Notes: a model not told the origin generated them from the sequence alone. A stretch of 64,000 nt of DNA from Gautieria morchelliformis (GCA_015179125.1 WHVA01000016.1:186001-250000), one strand, 5' to 3'; numbered from the stretch's first letter, positions 1 through 12,188 are shown. Made by a program: numbers and translations.

Positions 1-344
1 ATGGCTACAAAGATATACATGCAATATGAACTTACATGAGAAGACATTCAACATGCAGAAGCCTTGATGAGTGAGTATCTTATTCAGTGGAGAAGCAGGG
101 CCGGAGAAGAGTCTAGGACTTGCAGCTGGAAGCAGAAACTGAAGATGTGATGCTGATCCAATCTATGTGACAGTGACTCTAGCTACAGGTGCCCAGCTCT
201 CTGGCTCTCTCTGCTATACCTGGGCCTACTCCCTGGTCGCTGGCATCCTCCAACCCACCATTGGATACTGGGAAATGAGTTTCACCTTGTCTCATGCTCT
301 CAACTACCCATTATATTTTGCTCTAGATGCACAGCCAAGGCAAA

Positions 345-1206
345 ATGAAGCCTAACCACTATTATGTGGTGCAACTTCCTGACCAAATTAAGGATTACGG
401 CCTGGTCTACAGTTTCTGTGTTTTCTAGGTGAATGGTTGAACAAGCTTCTTACAAGCTTCAAGTCTAATAACTGGGGAGGTGGTCAACTTGAAGTAAGCA
501 TGATGTGTGAGTGGGGAAGAGATGTCCAATTACACCAGACTGTAAGTGGATTGTTTTCTCTCATGTTGTGCTGGTGTTATCTCAAGTTTACAGATGTATC
601 TTGTTTCCAAGTGTCTGGACATGGAAGAATCACATATTTCTCTATGTATCCTTCAGCAGCCATCAGATGTTTGGGGAACAGTCAAGGCCTTAGCTTGTGC
701 ACAAGAGGAGGCATTGCTAGATGGTAACACCATTTGGATTTGGAGTCAGCTTATTGATGATGCCAACAGTCTGCCATGTGTCTTATCTGGTTCATGGCCC
801 TACACTCAAGCAATCAACCAGACTCATTCCACCATCTAGCCATCGAGCAATAGCCGCGTACTACAACAGGAATGCATCAGGGGCTCACACTCACACCCCT
901 TGTGTCTGGCTAGGTCTGGATCTCACATCCCCCAGAGATGCAGTTTATTTGTCTTCAGCAGCCATTTTCCATCAGTATGTTATCAGGAATGGTTGCAGAT
1001 TCACCACTACTCTTGGTGATCATGATGCCATGACTCGACATTCAGCTCTTGTGAAGGCCAATGTGTCTGGAAGCTCCCTATATGGTGAGATCATCAGTAT
1101 CTTTGAGTATAACCAACCTTGCCATGCTTCTACTCTGTTTGTGGAGATGTCTTGGTTCGATACCCTAGACACCATTCCAATCAAGGACAATGTTTGGGCT
1201 GACTAG
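345..1206 (+). pseudogene. C-terminal relic of a large DNA-transposon (Tnp2/CACTA- or Plavaka-like) transposase
   Basis: From an ATG at 345 the reading is NHYYVVQLPDQIKDYG, then, after a stop and a frame change near 427, LNKLLTSFKSNNWGGGQLEV. This pair of motifs is a recurring C-terminal block in basidiomycete transposase-like proteins. A last open stretch (721-1206) contains ALVKANVSGSSLYGEIISIF and ends in FVEMSWFDTL, which resembles the extreme C-terminus of the same proteins. The catalytic core is not in the window. The frame break and the separated open stretches indicate a relic, although part of the middle could be introns. Assignment to a precise superfamily is from memory of the family pattern and is uncertain. 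Bases 1-344 show no convincing gene. Confidence 0.5.
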
Positions 1207-1560
1207 TATGTTTCCAGTCTCATAGCAACCAAAAACTAACAAAATTGAACTAGCCCTGAACTTGACATTCACTTTCATCACATGGATATCAATGCTCAAT
1301 TCAATCCCTGTGTGGCTGCAATTCCTTTCCATACAATACTGTGCCATGCGGCATGAGGTACAGTAGCAGTGAGTATTGTTTGCCAGTGGTTCACAGTGAC
1401 CATGGATAAAGTGAGTTTTCACTAGCTTTTGTTAAGTGTGAGTCATTCATCAATCATGTCAGTTGAGCCCCATGCTGCATTAGTATGACAACAAGTCGTT
1501 TGCATTGAATAAGGTATTACATGGGTTTGGCTCATCTTTCTTCTTGTGTACTCATCAAAG

Positions 1561-2252
1561 TGTTACGACTGTTCCGATCAACCATCTCCGCCACCTCCGC
1601 ATATCCTCCGCGCCACCTCCGACTCTATTCCGACATCCGCATCACCCGCAACATCCGCAATATCCGCAACCCTCCTCCCTTGTATTTTCAGTACCCCTGG
1701 CCACCTCCAGACACCGGCCTCCGTACTCGACCCTGAGCACAGCAAGATACCATTTCCGTACTTCCGTTTCTTCCGATCCCTATTGTACTTACCCGCCTTG
1801 TTCTTTGCCATTGTTCTACCTTACCCTGAACCCCCTTGTAGTCCCATTGTTCCCAATTAGTTAGTTCCCACACATTGTACTCGACTTCCGCTTCCTCCGG
1901 AATCTGTTTAGTACAACACCATTACTTGTTGCTCTGCGCTTTGTATAAAACCCCCTCATGTATGTCTGTTATTTGGCAATCAGATAATCACCTTCGATAC
2001 TTGATTTCCTTCGCTCCATCTCCTGTTCTTAGCACAGCGAGTCTAGCAAGATCTCAGTCTCTCTCGGCTTTCTGTCTTCCGTCTTCCGCCTCAGTTCCGA
2101 CTCAAGTTCCGACCAAACCTTTGGCTCAGTACTTTCCGACTTCCGACTCAGTTCCGAAATACTTAGGACGATAGTTCATCGGGGGCGCAACCTATAAGTT
2201 GAAGCCGCCGTCCTTTCCAGTTCCAACTTAGTGGAAATCTCGATACGTAACA
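1561..2252 (+). repeat. Solo LTR (chromovirus-type) with 5-bp target-site duplication
   Basis: A 692-bp block starts TGTTACGACT and ends ATACGTAACA, giving the inverted ends TGTTACG/CGTAACA. It is flanked on both sides by the direct repeat CAAAG (1556-1560 and 2253-2257). The ends match those of the intact Gypsy LTR at 26142/33104. A TATA-like GTATAAAA near 1943 implies plus orientation. The first part is packed with TCCG-containing words (CTCCGC, TTCCGAC). No internal region remains, so this is most simply the product of LTR-LTR recombination. Confidence 0.82.
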
Positions 2253-2257
2253 CAAAG

Positions 2258-3640
2258 CCCTCTTGCTGTGGTGGCCTTATTACCCATGAACACCCTCAAT
2301 TACTCTGCTTCCTCATCATCTCCCAAATAATTTCTCCTTCATCAGCAAGCACTTCCTCATCCTCCATGTCCTCCAGCACATCTTTAAGTTCAAGCTCCAT
2401 TGCACCTTCGAATGCTGGCGGATTGGCATACAACAACCAAGTATCCAGATATTCCACATGCTTCCCTTTTGCTGTCTTGTTCTACCACCCACCTTCCACC
2501 ATGAATGGGTATGGTACAGTGAAGGGCAGCGTGGGATCAGTGCGTGTTGTCTTTTTGATTCTTTTGTACTTCATAGTCTTACACTCAGCGGCTGTCATAT
2601 CCATGTGGTGAATACGACTCAGCTCATGTAATATCCCAGACACCTGATGAACAATACTAGTAAGTGTCTTCTTACTGATGACAATCTCACAACTCACAAA
2701 ATTGCTTCACCATTCAGGTTTCACCACCTCCAATATAGCAATGTCATTGTGATCGTCGCCAGAGATTCCAAGTTGTAGGAGGCAATTCTTTCTCCATATC
2801 ACCATCTTCTCTTGCCTCTCCTGCTCATCCTCAAACTTATCATAGCCTTCCACCTTGCTATCCTCATTTAACGTCCAGTCTAGATGGAGCAGAGCTGATG
2901 GATTGAGATGGTAGTTGACCATGAATTTCAGCACTGCAGTAAGTCTCCACACCATTTTCTACCATGGGCCAGTCATCACTACCTTGCAGCATTAATATGA
3001 TGTGTGGTATACATACATCCTCATGCCTGTGCCTGTGTCAAGCAACTTTCCGGTTCACCACTTCCATTTTTTTCTTTGGATTGTTCTGAGCCTGATATTT
3101 GGTCACATATACCCTGAAGGTTGTCTTCGCAAGCTCATACAGCAGAGGGCATTTGAATGGAATTGATGGATATAGCTTGAGCATCAGTTCAGAAGGGCTG
3201 GCCTAAGAACTGCATGTGAGTTGGATCTCCAAGACCATGCACACACACAATCATGACTCACATTGATCTCAGTGACCGCTAAATCTGCTGATTTGTCAAG
3301 GATCAGGTGGTTATGTTCATGTTGTATGTCCTCAGTAAAATTAGGTGTTAACAGCTCTTCGCCACTCTGATTATATCTCAGAGAAGCACCAGGTCCAGGT
3401 GGGTGTGGCAGCCACTCTTGGTCTGTGTTTTTCTTCCTGCTGATTTGGATACCCATGAGTTCTTGGCAAATTCTTTGTACAATGTTCTGCAACAAGGTGA
3501 GATTGTATATGTCGTGATTATGGCTCATGGAGCTGATATGAATCTTTTCTTTCAGCATTTTTTTGTCAGAAGTGAGATGGGCCAATTTGGCCTTGGCAAG
3601 TAATTTCCACTTGGCTGAGATGGACACTGGTGATAGAGCC
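2258..3640 (-). other. Unrecognised coding-like relic
   Basis: Minus-strand open stretches (about 3627-3184, 2955-2707 and 2697-2310) read like protein with acidic and amphipathic segments, for example a run rich in Glu/Asp/Met near 2440-2330 (LEDMEDEEVLADEGEI). They are separated by stops and frame changes. I do not recognise a domain. Given the neighbourhood this is probably an old transposon gene or a decayed host gene. No start, intron pattern or family can be defended. Confidence 0.25.
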
Positions 3641-3868
3641 TCCCCTGCATCTGCTAGATATTTTCAAGGATCAACCCCTTTGAGGAAGTTGTGATTGTAT
3701 GCCATGTGACTGGTGTTCAACTCAGTGATTCCTCTCATCACCGTCAGACAATCCTTCTATCACAAGTACATCTCAGTATGCCTGTCATCATAACAGTCAC
3801 ACTTATGGTTGTGCTTCTGCACTGCCACACTCAGATCTATATCCCTGTGTGCAGCTGAACTAACCACC

Positions 3869-5504
3869 TAGTGTTTTCCCTGGCCCAGCTTAGGCTGCGA
3901 CAAAGCCAGAGCTGAGCTGGGCTGTAGCTGCCTCTAGGCCGTCCTAAAAAGCCCGGCTCAGGATTTGACAAGCCCAAGCTGAGCCGTAAAGCCTGGGCCA
4001 CAGCGCAGAGTTCCAAGAAATTTTCTGAGGCACTACGAGTCATCAAATGCGCCCTTCAGAAGGACTTGTGTTGTAACTATCAGTTATATTTTTGTGAGAA
4101 CAGAATTCTGATCACTCATGAGCACCCAAGTTTACCAAGGCGCACATACGTGTGTATGGAGGATGTTCACATTGACAACAATGTACATTCTTCTAGGATA
4201 TATGAGATATCTTTTAAAATATCACCCCTAACTGAATTCATAGTCCATCATTTTGAGCAACTTGTATATTGTGGATATCCTAAATTTTTTTGAATGTTCT
4301 GATATTTTAAAAATATGGTTGTATGTGCTAAAGCATGGTGTGTATTCAGATAACAGAGCAATTTCAGAGAGGATGTGGATGACTATATATTAAAAGTATA
4401 TATGACGCTTGTTACATGTATGATGATAGAATGTAGAGGCGAGTATGGACTATGAGTACACGTTAGAAGTATATATGAAACATGTTAGATGTACAATCAC
4501 AGAATATAGAAGCAAGTATGGACAATACCTGTACTATATTATTATATATGGTTGAGAGGTCTGATTAGAAGGTATGTTTAAAATAATATGCATGTATAGT
4601 ACAAAGATATGCAACTATTGATGTTTAGACAATGGGGTATACACCCTTTCCTGGGGGAGCAGCAGACTGTGAGAAAGAACTTTTGGGGCTAGGATTAAGC
4701 ATGCCTTACAGGTGCTGGCAACTGCCTCAATTTTGATATATTTTATGAAATATAGATGAGCTAAGCTATATATACATATATATGACATTTATAAACATCC
4801 TCCTATACACACGAGTTATGAGTGGAGGCTATCCAGCATGCATGCTGGATCACACAAGCCACCAAAGCTGAGCTGAGGCACCACACATGCAATGAGATCC
4901 AGGTACCAATACATTAGCCAAAACTGGAGATGCAGACCCTGGTGTATTTGTAGGGTGCCGGCTGCATAGTTTAACATCCATTTAACCTGTATCAAGACTC
5001 CTATCCACAGCAGTAGAAGTTGCACGCTATGTACTGTAGAAACATACACGAATCATTATCTGTTCAGCTTCAAGTCACAAGCCGTGGTAATTCCTTGCGC
5101 TCGAGTCAATGCACATGCTCCAAGTACTTCTGACATTATAATAACAACTTGTTTGGGAGTTAGCACCCACCTCCACACTTGAGCTCTCTCTGATTGAGGG
5201 AGTCACCCGCTAATGAGGAGCCATCTTCGGCTATGGCTATACAGCTTGACAGTGACTGTAACAATAGTGATGATGATTGTTCCTTATAAAATGAAGTGGG
5301 TAATATTCTTATCTACCTACAGAGAGAGAAAAATAGAATTTCTTTGGTGCTTGACCCAATGAAAGCCAGCGATGATCTCACTCCAGGGAGCCAGGGCCAA
5401 AGGCGAGCTGAGCCGGAGCCGGGCCTGAGCCTTAACAAAAAGCCCTTGTGAAGTCCAAGACCTGACCGGGGCTCTTGAGCCCAAGCCTGGCGGGGAAAAC
5501 ACTA
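3869..5504. mobile_element. hAT-like non-autonomous DNA transposon
   Basis: The left end reads TAGTGTTTTCCC and the right end is its near reverse complement, GGGGAAAACACTA. Behind each terminus lie roughly 110 bp rich in GCCCRGGCT-type words in opposite orientation (3880-3990 and 5380-5490), so the subterminal regions are inverted too. The flanking octamers TAACCACC (3861-3868) and TACCCAAC (5505-5512) agree at 6 of 8 positions, as a decayed 8-bp hAT duplication would. The 1.6-kb interior is AT-rich and has no transposase. The hAT assignment rests on the 8-bp spacing and the terminal sequence. Confidence 0.5.
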
Positions 5505-5512
5505 TACCCAAC

Positions 5513-6545
5513 AAGGTGAAGTCACCTTATCACATTTGAATACACCACTAATAACTTACTTAGTCATTATCTGGTTCAATGCGCGTGAAGGTCCATCTCT
5601 ACTCAAGTAGGTAACCAATAAGTATATGCTCGCCGACCTAAAACAATACTGACTGGTGATTTGTGTGCCATAATTTCCAGTACTACCACGGTCGTCCTCA
5701 GGTGGCTCAGAAGCAGCTAGTGACAGTAAGGCAAGACCAAGGTGAGTCAAATCTGTTATTGGAATAGTAGAATAATGAGAACTTGTGGTGAGTTAGAGCG
5801 TGCTGGCTTCTTGGGAGCACGTGCATCGTCCCCTACATCAGGCAAAAGTTTCCGTTGTTAATACCGTGAAGAAGCTCATGCGGGTCAACTAGCCTGTTGT
5901 CACTCTCTGGCTCAGTTGTCGAACCCTCAACTTCTTGCCATAATGCTTCTTGAGTACTTGAGTCTCAAGAGCCATCGCACGCCACTTCTTATGCAACTTC
6001 GAATTCGTCAGAGTTGGCGGTGGGTTCGGATATGGGTCACTCGGGTCGTGGGGAACAACCTGCACATTTTCAGGGTGCGGGAAAGGCAGTGGAAGGGCTC
6101 TAAGGTAGGAAAGAAAATTCTATAGGGTGGTGTGGACATGATGTAGCTATGACGCATTGCGTTGAGGTGCTACCTATTGGGGTAATGGAACTACTTTTAT
6201 CTCCACCAACCTGCCTGGTTTCGAAGGGCCCAAGTGTAGTCAGATTACTAGTGAGGCTTAAACATTGATGTAGGTAATAGCAGCGCAAATACACAATATG
6301 TGCGCGCGGGCACAATTTGATAAGTTAATAAAAACTTGTGCTCAGCGGGTCGGTCAGGCTGTGATGAGCCCACATGTTATGATGCTAGAATACCTATTTT
6401 GTTTGGACCGAAGAACAAGGACTAACAACTATGAAGCCATCTAAACTGAACACAAGTCACCATATTCATATTGGCTCACGATCCGAGTGCCCCGACTTAT
6501 AATCCCACTTGATCACACCTACACTCATGAGAATTGCCGCCATGA
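5513..6545. other. Spacer with a possible minus-strand coding relic
   Basis: On the minus strand, about 6110-5890 reads as protein-like sequence (PHDPSDPYPNPPPTLTN, then a basic segment KKHYGKKLRVRQLSQR). A second stretch follows at 5750-5556. Stops interrupt both. I do not recognise the family. Nothing else is visible. Confidence 0.2.
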
Positions 6546-6612
6546 TTACCAACCCTTAAAACATGGTGGTGTCAAGCCTCGCCCAAAGGTACCCTTGGTC
6601 GGGCATCGCATT
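6546..6612. repeat. Short dispersed repeat, continuous copy
   Basis: The two halves of this 67-bp stretch recur elsewhere in the window. The half with CGCCCAAAGGTACCCTTGG recurs reverse-complemented at about 43412-43450 and 50008-50050. The half with ACCAACCCTTAAAAC recurs at about 46136-46160 (reverse-complemented) and 35236-35256 (same orientation). Here the halves are adjacent; near 43.4-46.1 kb they are 2.7 kb apart. Confidence 0.55.
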
Positions 6613-6633
6613 TGGGGCGAAGGAGTATAAAAC

Positions 6634-6840
6634 TGTTATACTACGATGTACTTGAGATCGTTCTGCCTTTATATACAAAATATGAAGTCCATTGTATTAC
6701 TAATATCTTCGAGCTGCTGTGCCGATGCAATGCCGGTGCACCAGCAACCCGGAGTCGAGAGCGTTCTCGAACTTTTGGCTAAGTGCGTGCCGGCTCTGCC
6801 TCGGCGATGCCATCGTCCTGATTACTAACACTCCCCCTCA
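6634..6840 (-). repeat. LTR of the minus-strand Copia relic
   Basis: Directly downstream of the RNase H reading frame and a purine-rich AGGGGGAG tract (the polypurine tract), the minus strand begins TGTTAGTAATCAGG and closes with GTATAACA, a TG...CA block of 207 bp with TGTTA/TAACA ends. A TATA-like TATATAAAG lies inside. The partner LTR is missing because the element is cut off at about 8458. Confidence 0.6.
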
Positions 6841-8458
6841 GCGAGAAGTCCCTTCGGCAAAATCCTAATTTCCCTAATAAATACCTATGTTGGTGTAAGT
6901 CCAATCCCTTCGTAAATATGTCCGCTACGTTCTCCTTCGTCGGTATGTACGTAAGTGATGCCTCGTGAGAGGCCACTTTCTCACAGATGAAGTGATATGC
7001 GACATTGATATGTTTGGTACGTGCATGATACGTTGCGTCATGCGATAGTGTAATGGCACCTAGATTGTCTGATCAAAGTGACGTGGGCTGGGCTTGATCT
7101 ATTCCTAGCTCTTCGATGAAGCACCTCAGCCAGATCAATTGCTTGGCGCCTTCAGTAAGTGCCATGTATTCAGCCTCCATGGTGGATAGCGCGATCATTC
7201 GCTGCTTCTTCGAGCTCCATGCAATGGCTCCCCTCCTAGTATAGCTACATAGCCACTAATAGACAGTGCGTCATTTCTATTAGCATAATCTGAGTCAACA
7301 AATATTTCGAGGTCGAGACCAGTGTCTCGTCGGAAGGTTATGCCGTCGTCACGTGACCCTTGAGGTACCTGAGCGCGTGCTTGATCGCCGTCCAGTGCTC
7401 GGCTCTGTAAGTAGTAGTGAATTGGCTGAGATATTGTACGGTAAAAACCAAATCAGGTTGCGTGCTGAGTGCTGCATACATTAGTGATCCGATTGCTTTA
7501 GCATAGGGTACTTCGGCAGTTGGACCTGTTGAGTCCATAGGTGTTGTGAGTTTGATCATTTTGTGCAGAGGTGTAGATACAGAATGTGCCGTAGCCATGT
7601 TGAATCGATCGAGTATGATGTCGATGTAATGTCCTTGAGACATAATCAGTGTTCCCTCATCCCTATTCCTCTCAACCCTAATTCCCAAGATTTTCTTCAT
7701 TTCTCCTAAATCTGTTAAAGGGAATTTTCCATGAAGCTCCCCCTTGAGCTTAACCATCCCTCCTTTGGAATCAGCAAATAGGCCGAAGTCGTCTACGTAT
7801 ACTGATATGACTTCGATTGAGTCCTTATCTTGCCTGATGTAGACGCATTCATCAGCTGTGCTTTGGTGGAAGCCAAGATCGAGTAGTAATTTGCGTAAGC
7901 GCTGATGCCAAGCTCGTCCCGATTGCTTGAGTCCGTAGAGCGCTCTGTATATTCTTAGAACACGTCCAGATCCATCATCAAAACCGTCGGGCTGACGCAT
8001 GTAGATCTCCTTATCTATGGTTGAATTGAGATAGGTGCCTTTGACATCCATCATTTTGATTTCCCAATCGAGTGTGTTTGCAATGGCTAATAGAACACAT
8101 AGTGAATCGAACTTGACCACAGGTGAAGTTATCTCATAGTAATCCATCCCTGGCCTCTGTGTGAATCCTTGAGCCACAACCCTTGCTTTTGCTTCGTCAA
8201 ATTGTCCATCCGGTTGTGTTTTGACAGCGTATACCCATCGGCAACCGATGGCCACTCATCCAGGTGGTAATTCTGTTAATTCCCATGTTCCTAGCGTCTT
8301 ATGTTGGTCCATTTCAATTTCCATCACTTTCTCCCAGATCGGCGCATCATCACGTGATACCGCCACTCTGTAATTGTCAGGTTCAGTGACGATTTCTCTC
8401 GTTATGTAAACCTGCTCGGTGCCTCCTGAATCATTCAGTTTCTGGTAATCCGGTCTTT
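6841..8458 (-). pseudogene. Ty1/Copia pol fragment: reverse transcriptase and RNase H
   Basis: Minus-strand reading gives a Copia reverse transcriptase: GCRWVYAVK, VVAQGFTQRPGMDY, MRQPDGF, YGLKQSGRAWH and the catalytic VYVDDFGLF, followed by PYAKAIGSLMYA. RNase H pieces then follow in shifting frames (EIFVDSDYANRND; LSTMEAEYMALTEGAKQLIW; ARTKHINVAYHF; ENVADIFTKGL). Defects: a TGA at 8258-8256 just before GCRWVYAV, a frame change near 7335, another near 7215 and an in-frame TGA near 7075. Gag, protease and integrase are absent. The 5' side ends abruptly against an oppositely oriented Copia gag, so the fragment was truncated by rearrangement. Confidence 0.88.
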
Positions 8459-9034
8459 GAGTCAAAAGAAGTCTGGGATGCATTGGTCAATGAGATGACC
8501 AAAAAGCCCAAGATGGTCCTCACCAACCTACAGAGACAGCTTCGCAGTATGAGGTGTCCTGAGGATGGAGACTTGAGAGATCACTTGGACAAGGCCCAAG
8601 ACCTCTATGCTCGTCTTAATGAGATGGGAGCCAGAATTTCTGGAGGAGAGTTCACAGACATCATCCTTGCGTCACTTCCACCCCCCTATGAGGCAGTTAT
8701 GAATGCCCTTATCACGTCGCTCGAAGAATGTGGAATGCCCTTAGTGCATGATGATATTATCAGAGTACTAAAGGCTCAATACAACAGGAGAAAGACCCTT
8801 AATATTTCACAAGAAGAGCAGGCATTTATTGGTTCGTCTACGAAAGGGCAGAAGGGCTGGCAAGACCCGAAGGTGCATACATGCACTAATTGCCACAAGC
8901 CTGGACATGCTATTGAGAGTTGCTGGGCTAAAGGAGTGGTAAAGAAGGCCAGGGCCACGTCAGAAAAAGAAAGCGAAAGCCAAAAAGAAGAAGGGCAAAG
9001 CCAAGGCAAATGTTGCCGAAGAAGTGTCTTCTGA
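8459..9034 (+). pseudogene. Copia gag (UBN2-type) with zinc knuckle
   Basis: The frame is open across the junction, beginning ESKEVWDALVNEMTKK, and continues with LRSMRCPEDGDLRDHLDK and YEAVMNALITSLEE, typical of Copia gag. A CCHC zinc knuckle, CTNCHKPGHAIESC (C-x2-C-x4-H-x4-C), follows near 8880-8925. It would package element RNA in cytoplasmic particles. A lysine-rich segment then carries a frame change near 8950 into the protease frame. The N-terminus is missing. Confidence 0.8.
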
Positions 9035-10162
9035 GGAGGATGAGAGTGGCAGTCCAGCCGCTTTCGTCAACTTCGACTGCTCTAATTTGAATAGTTTATC
9101 TCTGGACACTGTTGTTATCCTCAACACTGGAACGACCGCGCATATGACCCCTCACAAGAATTTACTGAGGGATTACAGTCCATTCTCACAGCCGCGCACA
9201 ATTCATGCAGCCAACAAAGGCACTTTTGATGCCTTCGGATCAGGCTCACTCGTGCTATTTAATAAGATTGGAGATAAGACTGTGAAAATTGCATTGAAGG
9301 ATACGTTCTACGCGCCCAAAATGGCTGTTACCCTCATCTCGATCGGCCGGTGCGATGATGCAGGCTATAACACTCAAATAGCCAATCAGAGATGCACAAT
9401 ATCCAATCGTAAAGGCAGGATATTGATGCAAGCACCGAAGCTGAATGGCGTATATCGATTTGACTTACAACACACAAGTTCCGAAGCGCATATATGCGCA
9501 TCAGCCATGGAGATACATCAGAAAATGGGGCGTATTTCACAAAAGTCCCTACAGCATTTGCTCAACCATGGCATGATATTAGGCATTGAATTGAGCTCAA
9601 AAGGTGACAAGGTTGTTTGTGATGTGTGCATTCAAGCCAAGATTGCACGTAAATCACTTCCTCAAGAACCCAGAAGCCCATCTTCAAAATTCGGTGACAG
9701 AATTTATTCTGATGTCTGGGGACCAGCGAGACACTCCACAATTGACAAGAAATCCTATTATGTGTCTTTCATCAACGACTACTCAAGGAATCGGTTATCT
9801 ATTTGATGGCAAACAAATCGGAAGCATTTTCAAAATACAAACTCTACGAGGCTTTGATGCTTCGACAGAGGAATGTGCACATCAAAGCACTTGTTTCCGA
9901 CAGAGGGGGCGAATACACAAGCTCGGAATTCAAACAGCATTTAGCCAAGAAAGGCACGAAGCATCGGTTAACCGTGCATGACACCCCAGAGTCAAATGGT
10001 GTTGCTGAACGTCTAAACCGAACTCTAGTTGAAAGAGCTCGTGCCATGCTAGTGGAATCAAGTCTTCCTAAGACCCTATGGGGCATGCAATTTTGCACGC
10101 CAACTATCTTAGGAATAGGACGCATACAAGAGCTTTGCCAGACAAAACCCCTTTTGAAATGA
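9024..10162 (+). pseudogene. Copia protease and integrase
   Basis: The protease region reads VVILNTGTTAHMTPH. The family motif D-S/T-G is altered to N-T-G, so the catalytic aspartate is lost. The pre-integrase zinc region (IHQKMGRISQ...VCDVCIQAKIARKS) leads into an integrase core: the first Asp in IYSDVWGPA (near 9711), the second in LVSDRGGEY (near 9895) and the Glu in PESNGVAERLNRT (near 10000). A frame change near 9805 splits the core and the frame breaks again near 10160. Integration of element cDNA would have been its role. Confidence 0.85.
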
Positions 10163-10165
10163 TCC

Positions 10166-10939
10166 ATCACAAGAAACCGAACCTGAAGGACATACACGTG
10201 TGGGAATTGAAGTCTACGTTAAAGTCAAAGAGGGAAACAAACTAGCAGCCCGTGCCAAAAGAGCTCGGTGGATAGGGATCTCTGGACAGAGCCATGGTCA
10301 CTGCATCTACTGGCCTGACTCTCAGAAGGTTTCTGTCGAGCGGAATGTTATATTTGACTCAGAGATGAAGGGGGGCAAAGCTCCAATCATTTCTATTGAA
10401 GAGTCACAGCTACCTACGTCCAGAAAAATGATACAGGCCATCTCGGCGCCAGCACCTATGCCTAGTCGCTTAGTCAGCGAGGAGGCAAAGATCGAGGAAA
10501 TTGATGATGATGAACCAGAGGAACGTCTGAAAGAGCTGCAACCCAGTCAGACTGTTGATGTCAGACCTCAAGAAGCTGCTCCAACAAGGAGAAGTGAAAG
10601 GATCCGTCAGCAGCAGGTGCAGCCGGCCCCAAGTGGTCCCGTAACAAGATCTCAAACTAAGAGACATGCTGGTGCAGACAGCACTACACTAGCTTACGAG
10701 GACATTGAGGACCATCAAGACAAATTATTCGAACAAGATTTATCCTCTGTCACTGACGGCATCAGTGATTATAACCTTGCCATCAGTACACTTTCGACCT
10801 CCGATCAAAACAAAGATAATGTGCTGCCGGATTTAAATCAGACCGAGCCTAGCAATGCAGATGAGGCCTTAAATGATCCTATGTGGAAAGCATCGATGGA
10901 TAAAGAGTACAAGGTGCTACTCGACAAAGGTGTATGGGA
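10166..10939 (+). pseudogene. Copia pol linker and start of reverse transcriptase
   Basis: After integrase comes the usual Copia C-terminal integrase segment (RAKRARWIGISGQSHGHCIY, SVERNVIFDSE), then an acidic/serine-rich linker. The reverse-transcriptase entry motif NDPMWKASMDKEYKVLLDKG ends at a tryptophan codon. The reading is cut at 10939 by the 938-bp insertion and resumes at 11883 with EVVKPPPGANIVGNRW. Confidence 0.8.
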
Positions 10940-11877
10940 TTTTAGGAATAATATATCAGATATATCAGAACAGATATATTTGATGACTCAGGGAGTTGGG
11001 ACTCTTCGTGCACCCCTGTGCACGGTATATGCGCGAGCTGACTAAGCTCTGTGGAGCGAGTGCGTCACTGATTGATGTAGGTCACGTGACCGAGTCGATA
11101 GAAGATTGGTGTCAATCCGAGGAACAGTCAGATCAAAAGCATTCGCTTTTGAGATAGTATAGAGTAAACAGTGATAGTAGACTCTCAACAAAGAATTGGA
11201 ATAAACTATCAAGAAATGAGCTCTGTAGCTATCAAACAAGTCTACAGTTACTTCAGGAGGTGAAACAGCAATTCTGGATTGTTCTGGGTAATATTCTGGA
11301 TGTTTTGTTCGTACATTTATGGTAGCTACGTATACTAAAATAGTAGTGACTACCAGTGTTCAAGATAGTGATAGAATGGGTCAGGATAATGTGGAAATGC
11401 TCTACAGGCTGCATACAGCTGTGGAGCAGGAACAATGATGGGGATACTTGTCCTACTGACAAGTATCTAAGATGGGACCTTGGAGCAATGTACAAAGCCC
11501 CTTTCAACATGTAATACAGCTCGTAATCAGTGGATCTGGTCAGGGGAATAGAATAGAAAAGAAATCATGTGTGTCCTGTGCTGTGTGCCTACAGCAGCCT
11601 TGGCAAGGCATTTGCCATCTCTGTACCTCTCTCCTGAGGTAGCTATTCAGTACGTCCATAGATAGGACAGTGTACTGTAATCTCCATCGTGTCCGATGTC
11701 TCTGTATGGGTCTATTAGTCCCATAGCAATATTTCTTCTGACCAGGGCCCAGGTGCCTGCTTTCCAGGGAAGGCACTGCTACTGGTGCATGGATTATTTC
11801 TCCCAGATGTTAGCTCAGTTAGACGATTGTATAGACCTTAGAATAATGCTTGATATAGCTATCCATTTATTCTAACA
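10940..11877 (+). repeat. Solo-LTR-like insertion inside the Copia pol
   Basis: The 938-bp block is flanked by the direct repeat TGGGA (10935-10939 and 11878-11882), and removing it with one repeat restores the Copia frame. It starts TTTTAGGAATAATA and ends TTATTCTAACA. The reverse complement of the end, TGTTAGAATAA, closely matches the start, so the original first dinucleotide was probably TG. No coding capacity is seen. Strand is arbitrary. Confidence 0.65.
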
Positions 11878-12188
11878 TGGGAAGTGGTTAAACCACCTCC
11901 TGGAGCAAATATTGTCGGAAATAGATGGGTATTCCTCTGGAAACGCAATCCAGAAGGTGAACCCATTACACCTAGATCGAGGATGGTCACCCAAGGCTTT
12001 ACACAAAGTTTTGGAGTCGACTACAATGAAACCTATGCACCCGTTGCTCGGATTACTTCCTTACGGATTATATGTGCCATTGCTGCCAGGAATAATTGGA
12101 CTATTCACCAAATGGATGTGGACAGTGTGTATTTGAATGCTACACTGCCCGAACCTATTTACATGAGACAGCCGTATGGATATGAGAC
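11878..12188 (+). pseudogene. Copia reverse transcriptase, N-terminal half
   Basis: The reading EVVKPPPGANIVGNRWVF, TQGFTQSFGVDYNETYAPVA, WTIHQMDVDSVYLNA, IYMRQPYGYE is the fingers/palm entry of Copia reverse transcriptase. The D in QMDVDSVYLNA corresponds to the first catalytic Asp region. The frame stops at the LTR fragment that begins about 12189. The YVDD-bearing core expected next is absent on the far side, so the insertion event was accompanied by a deletion. Confidence 0.8.
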
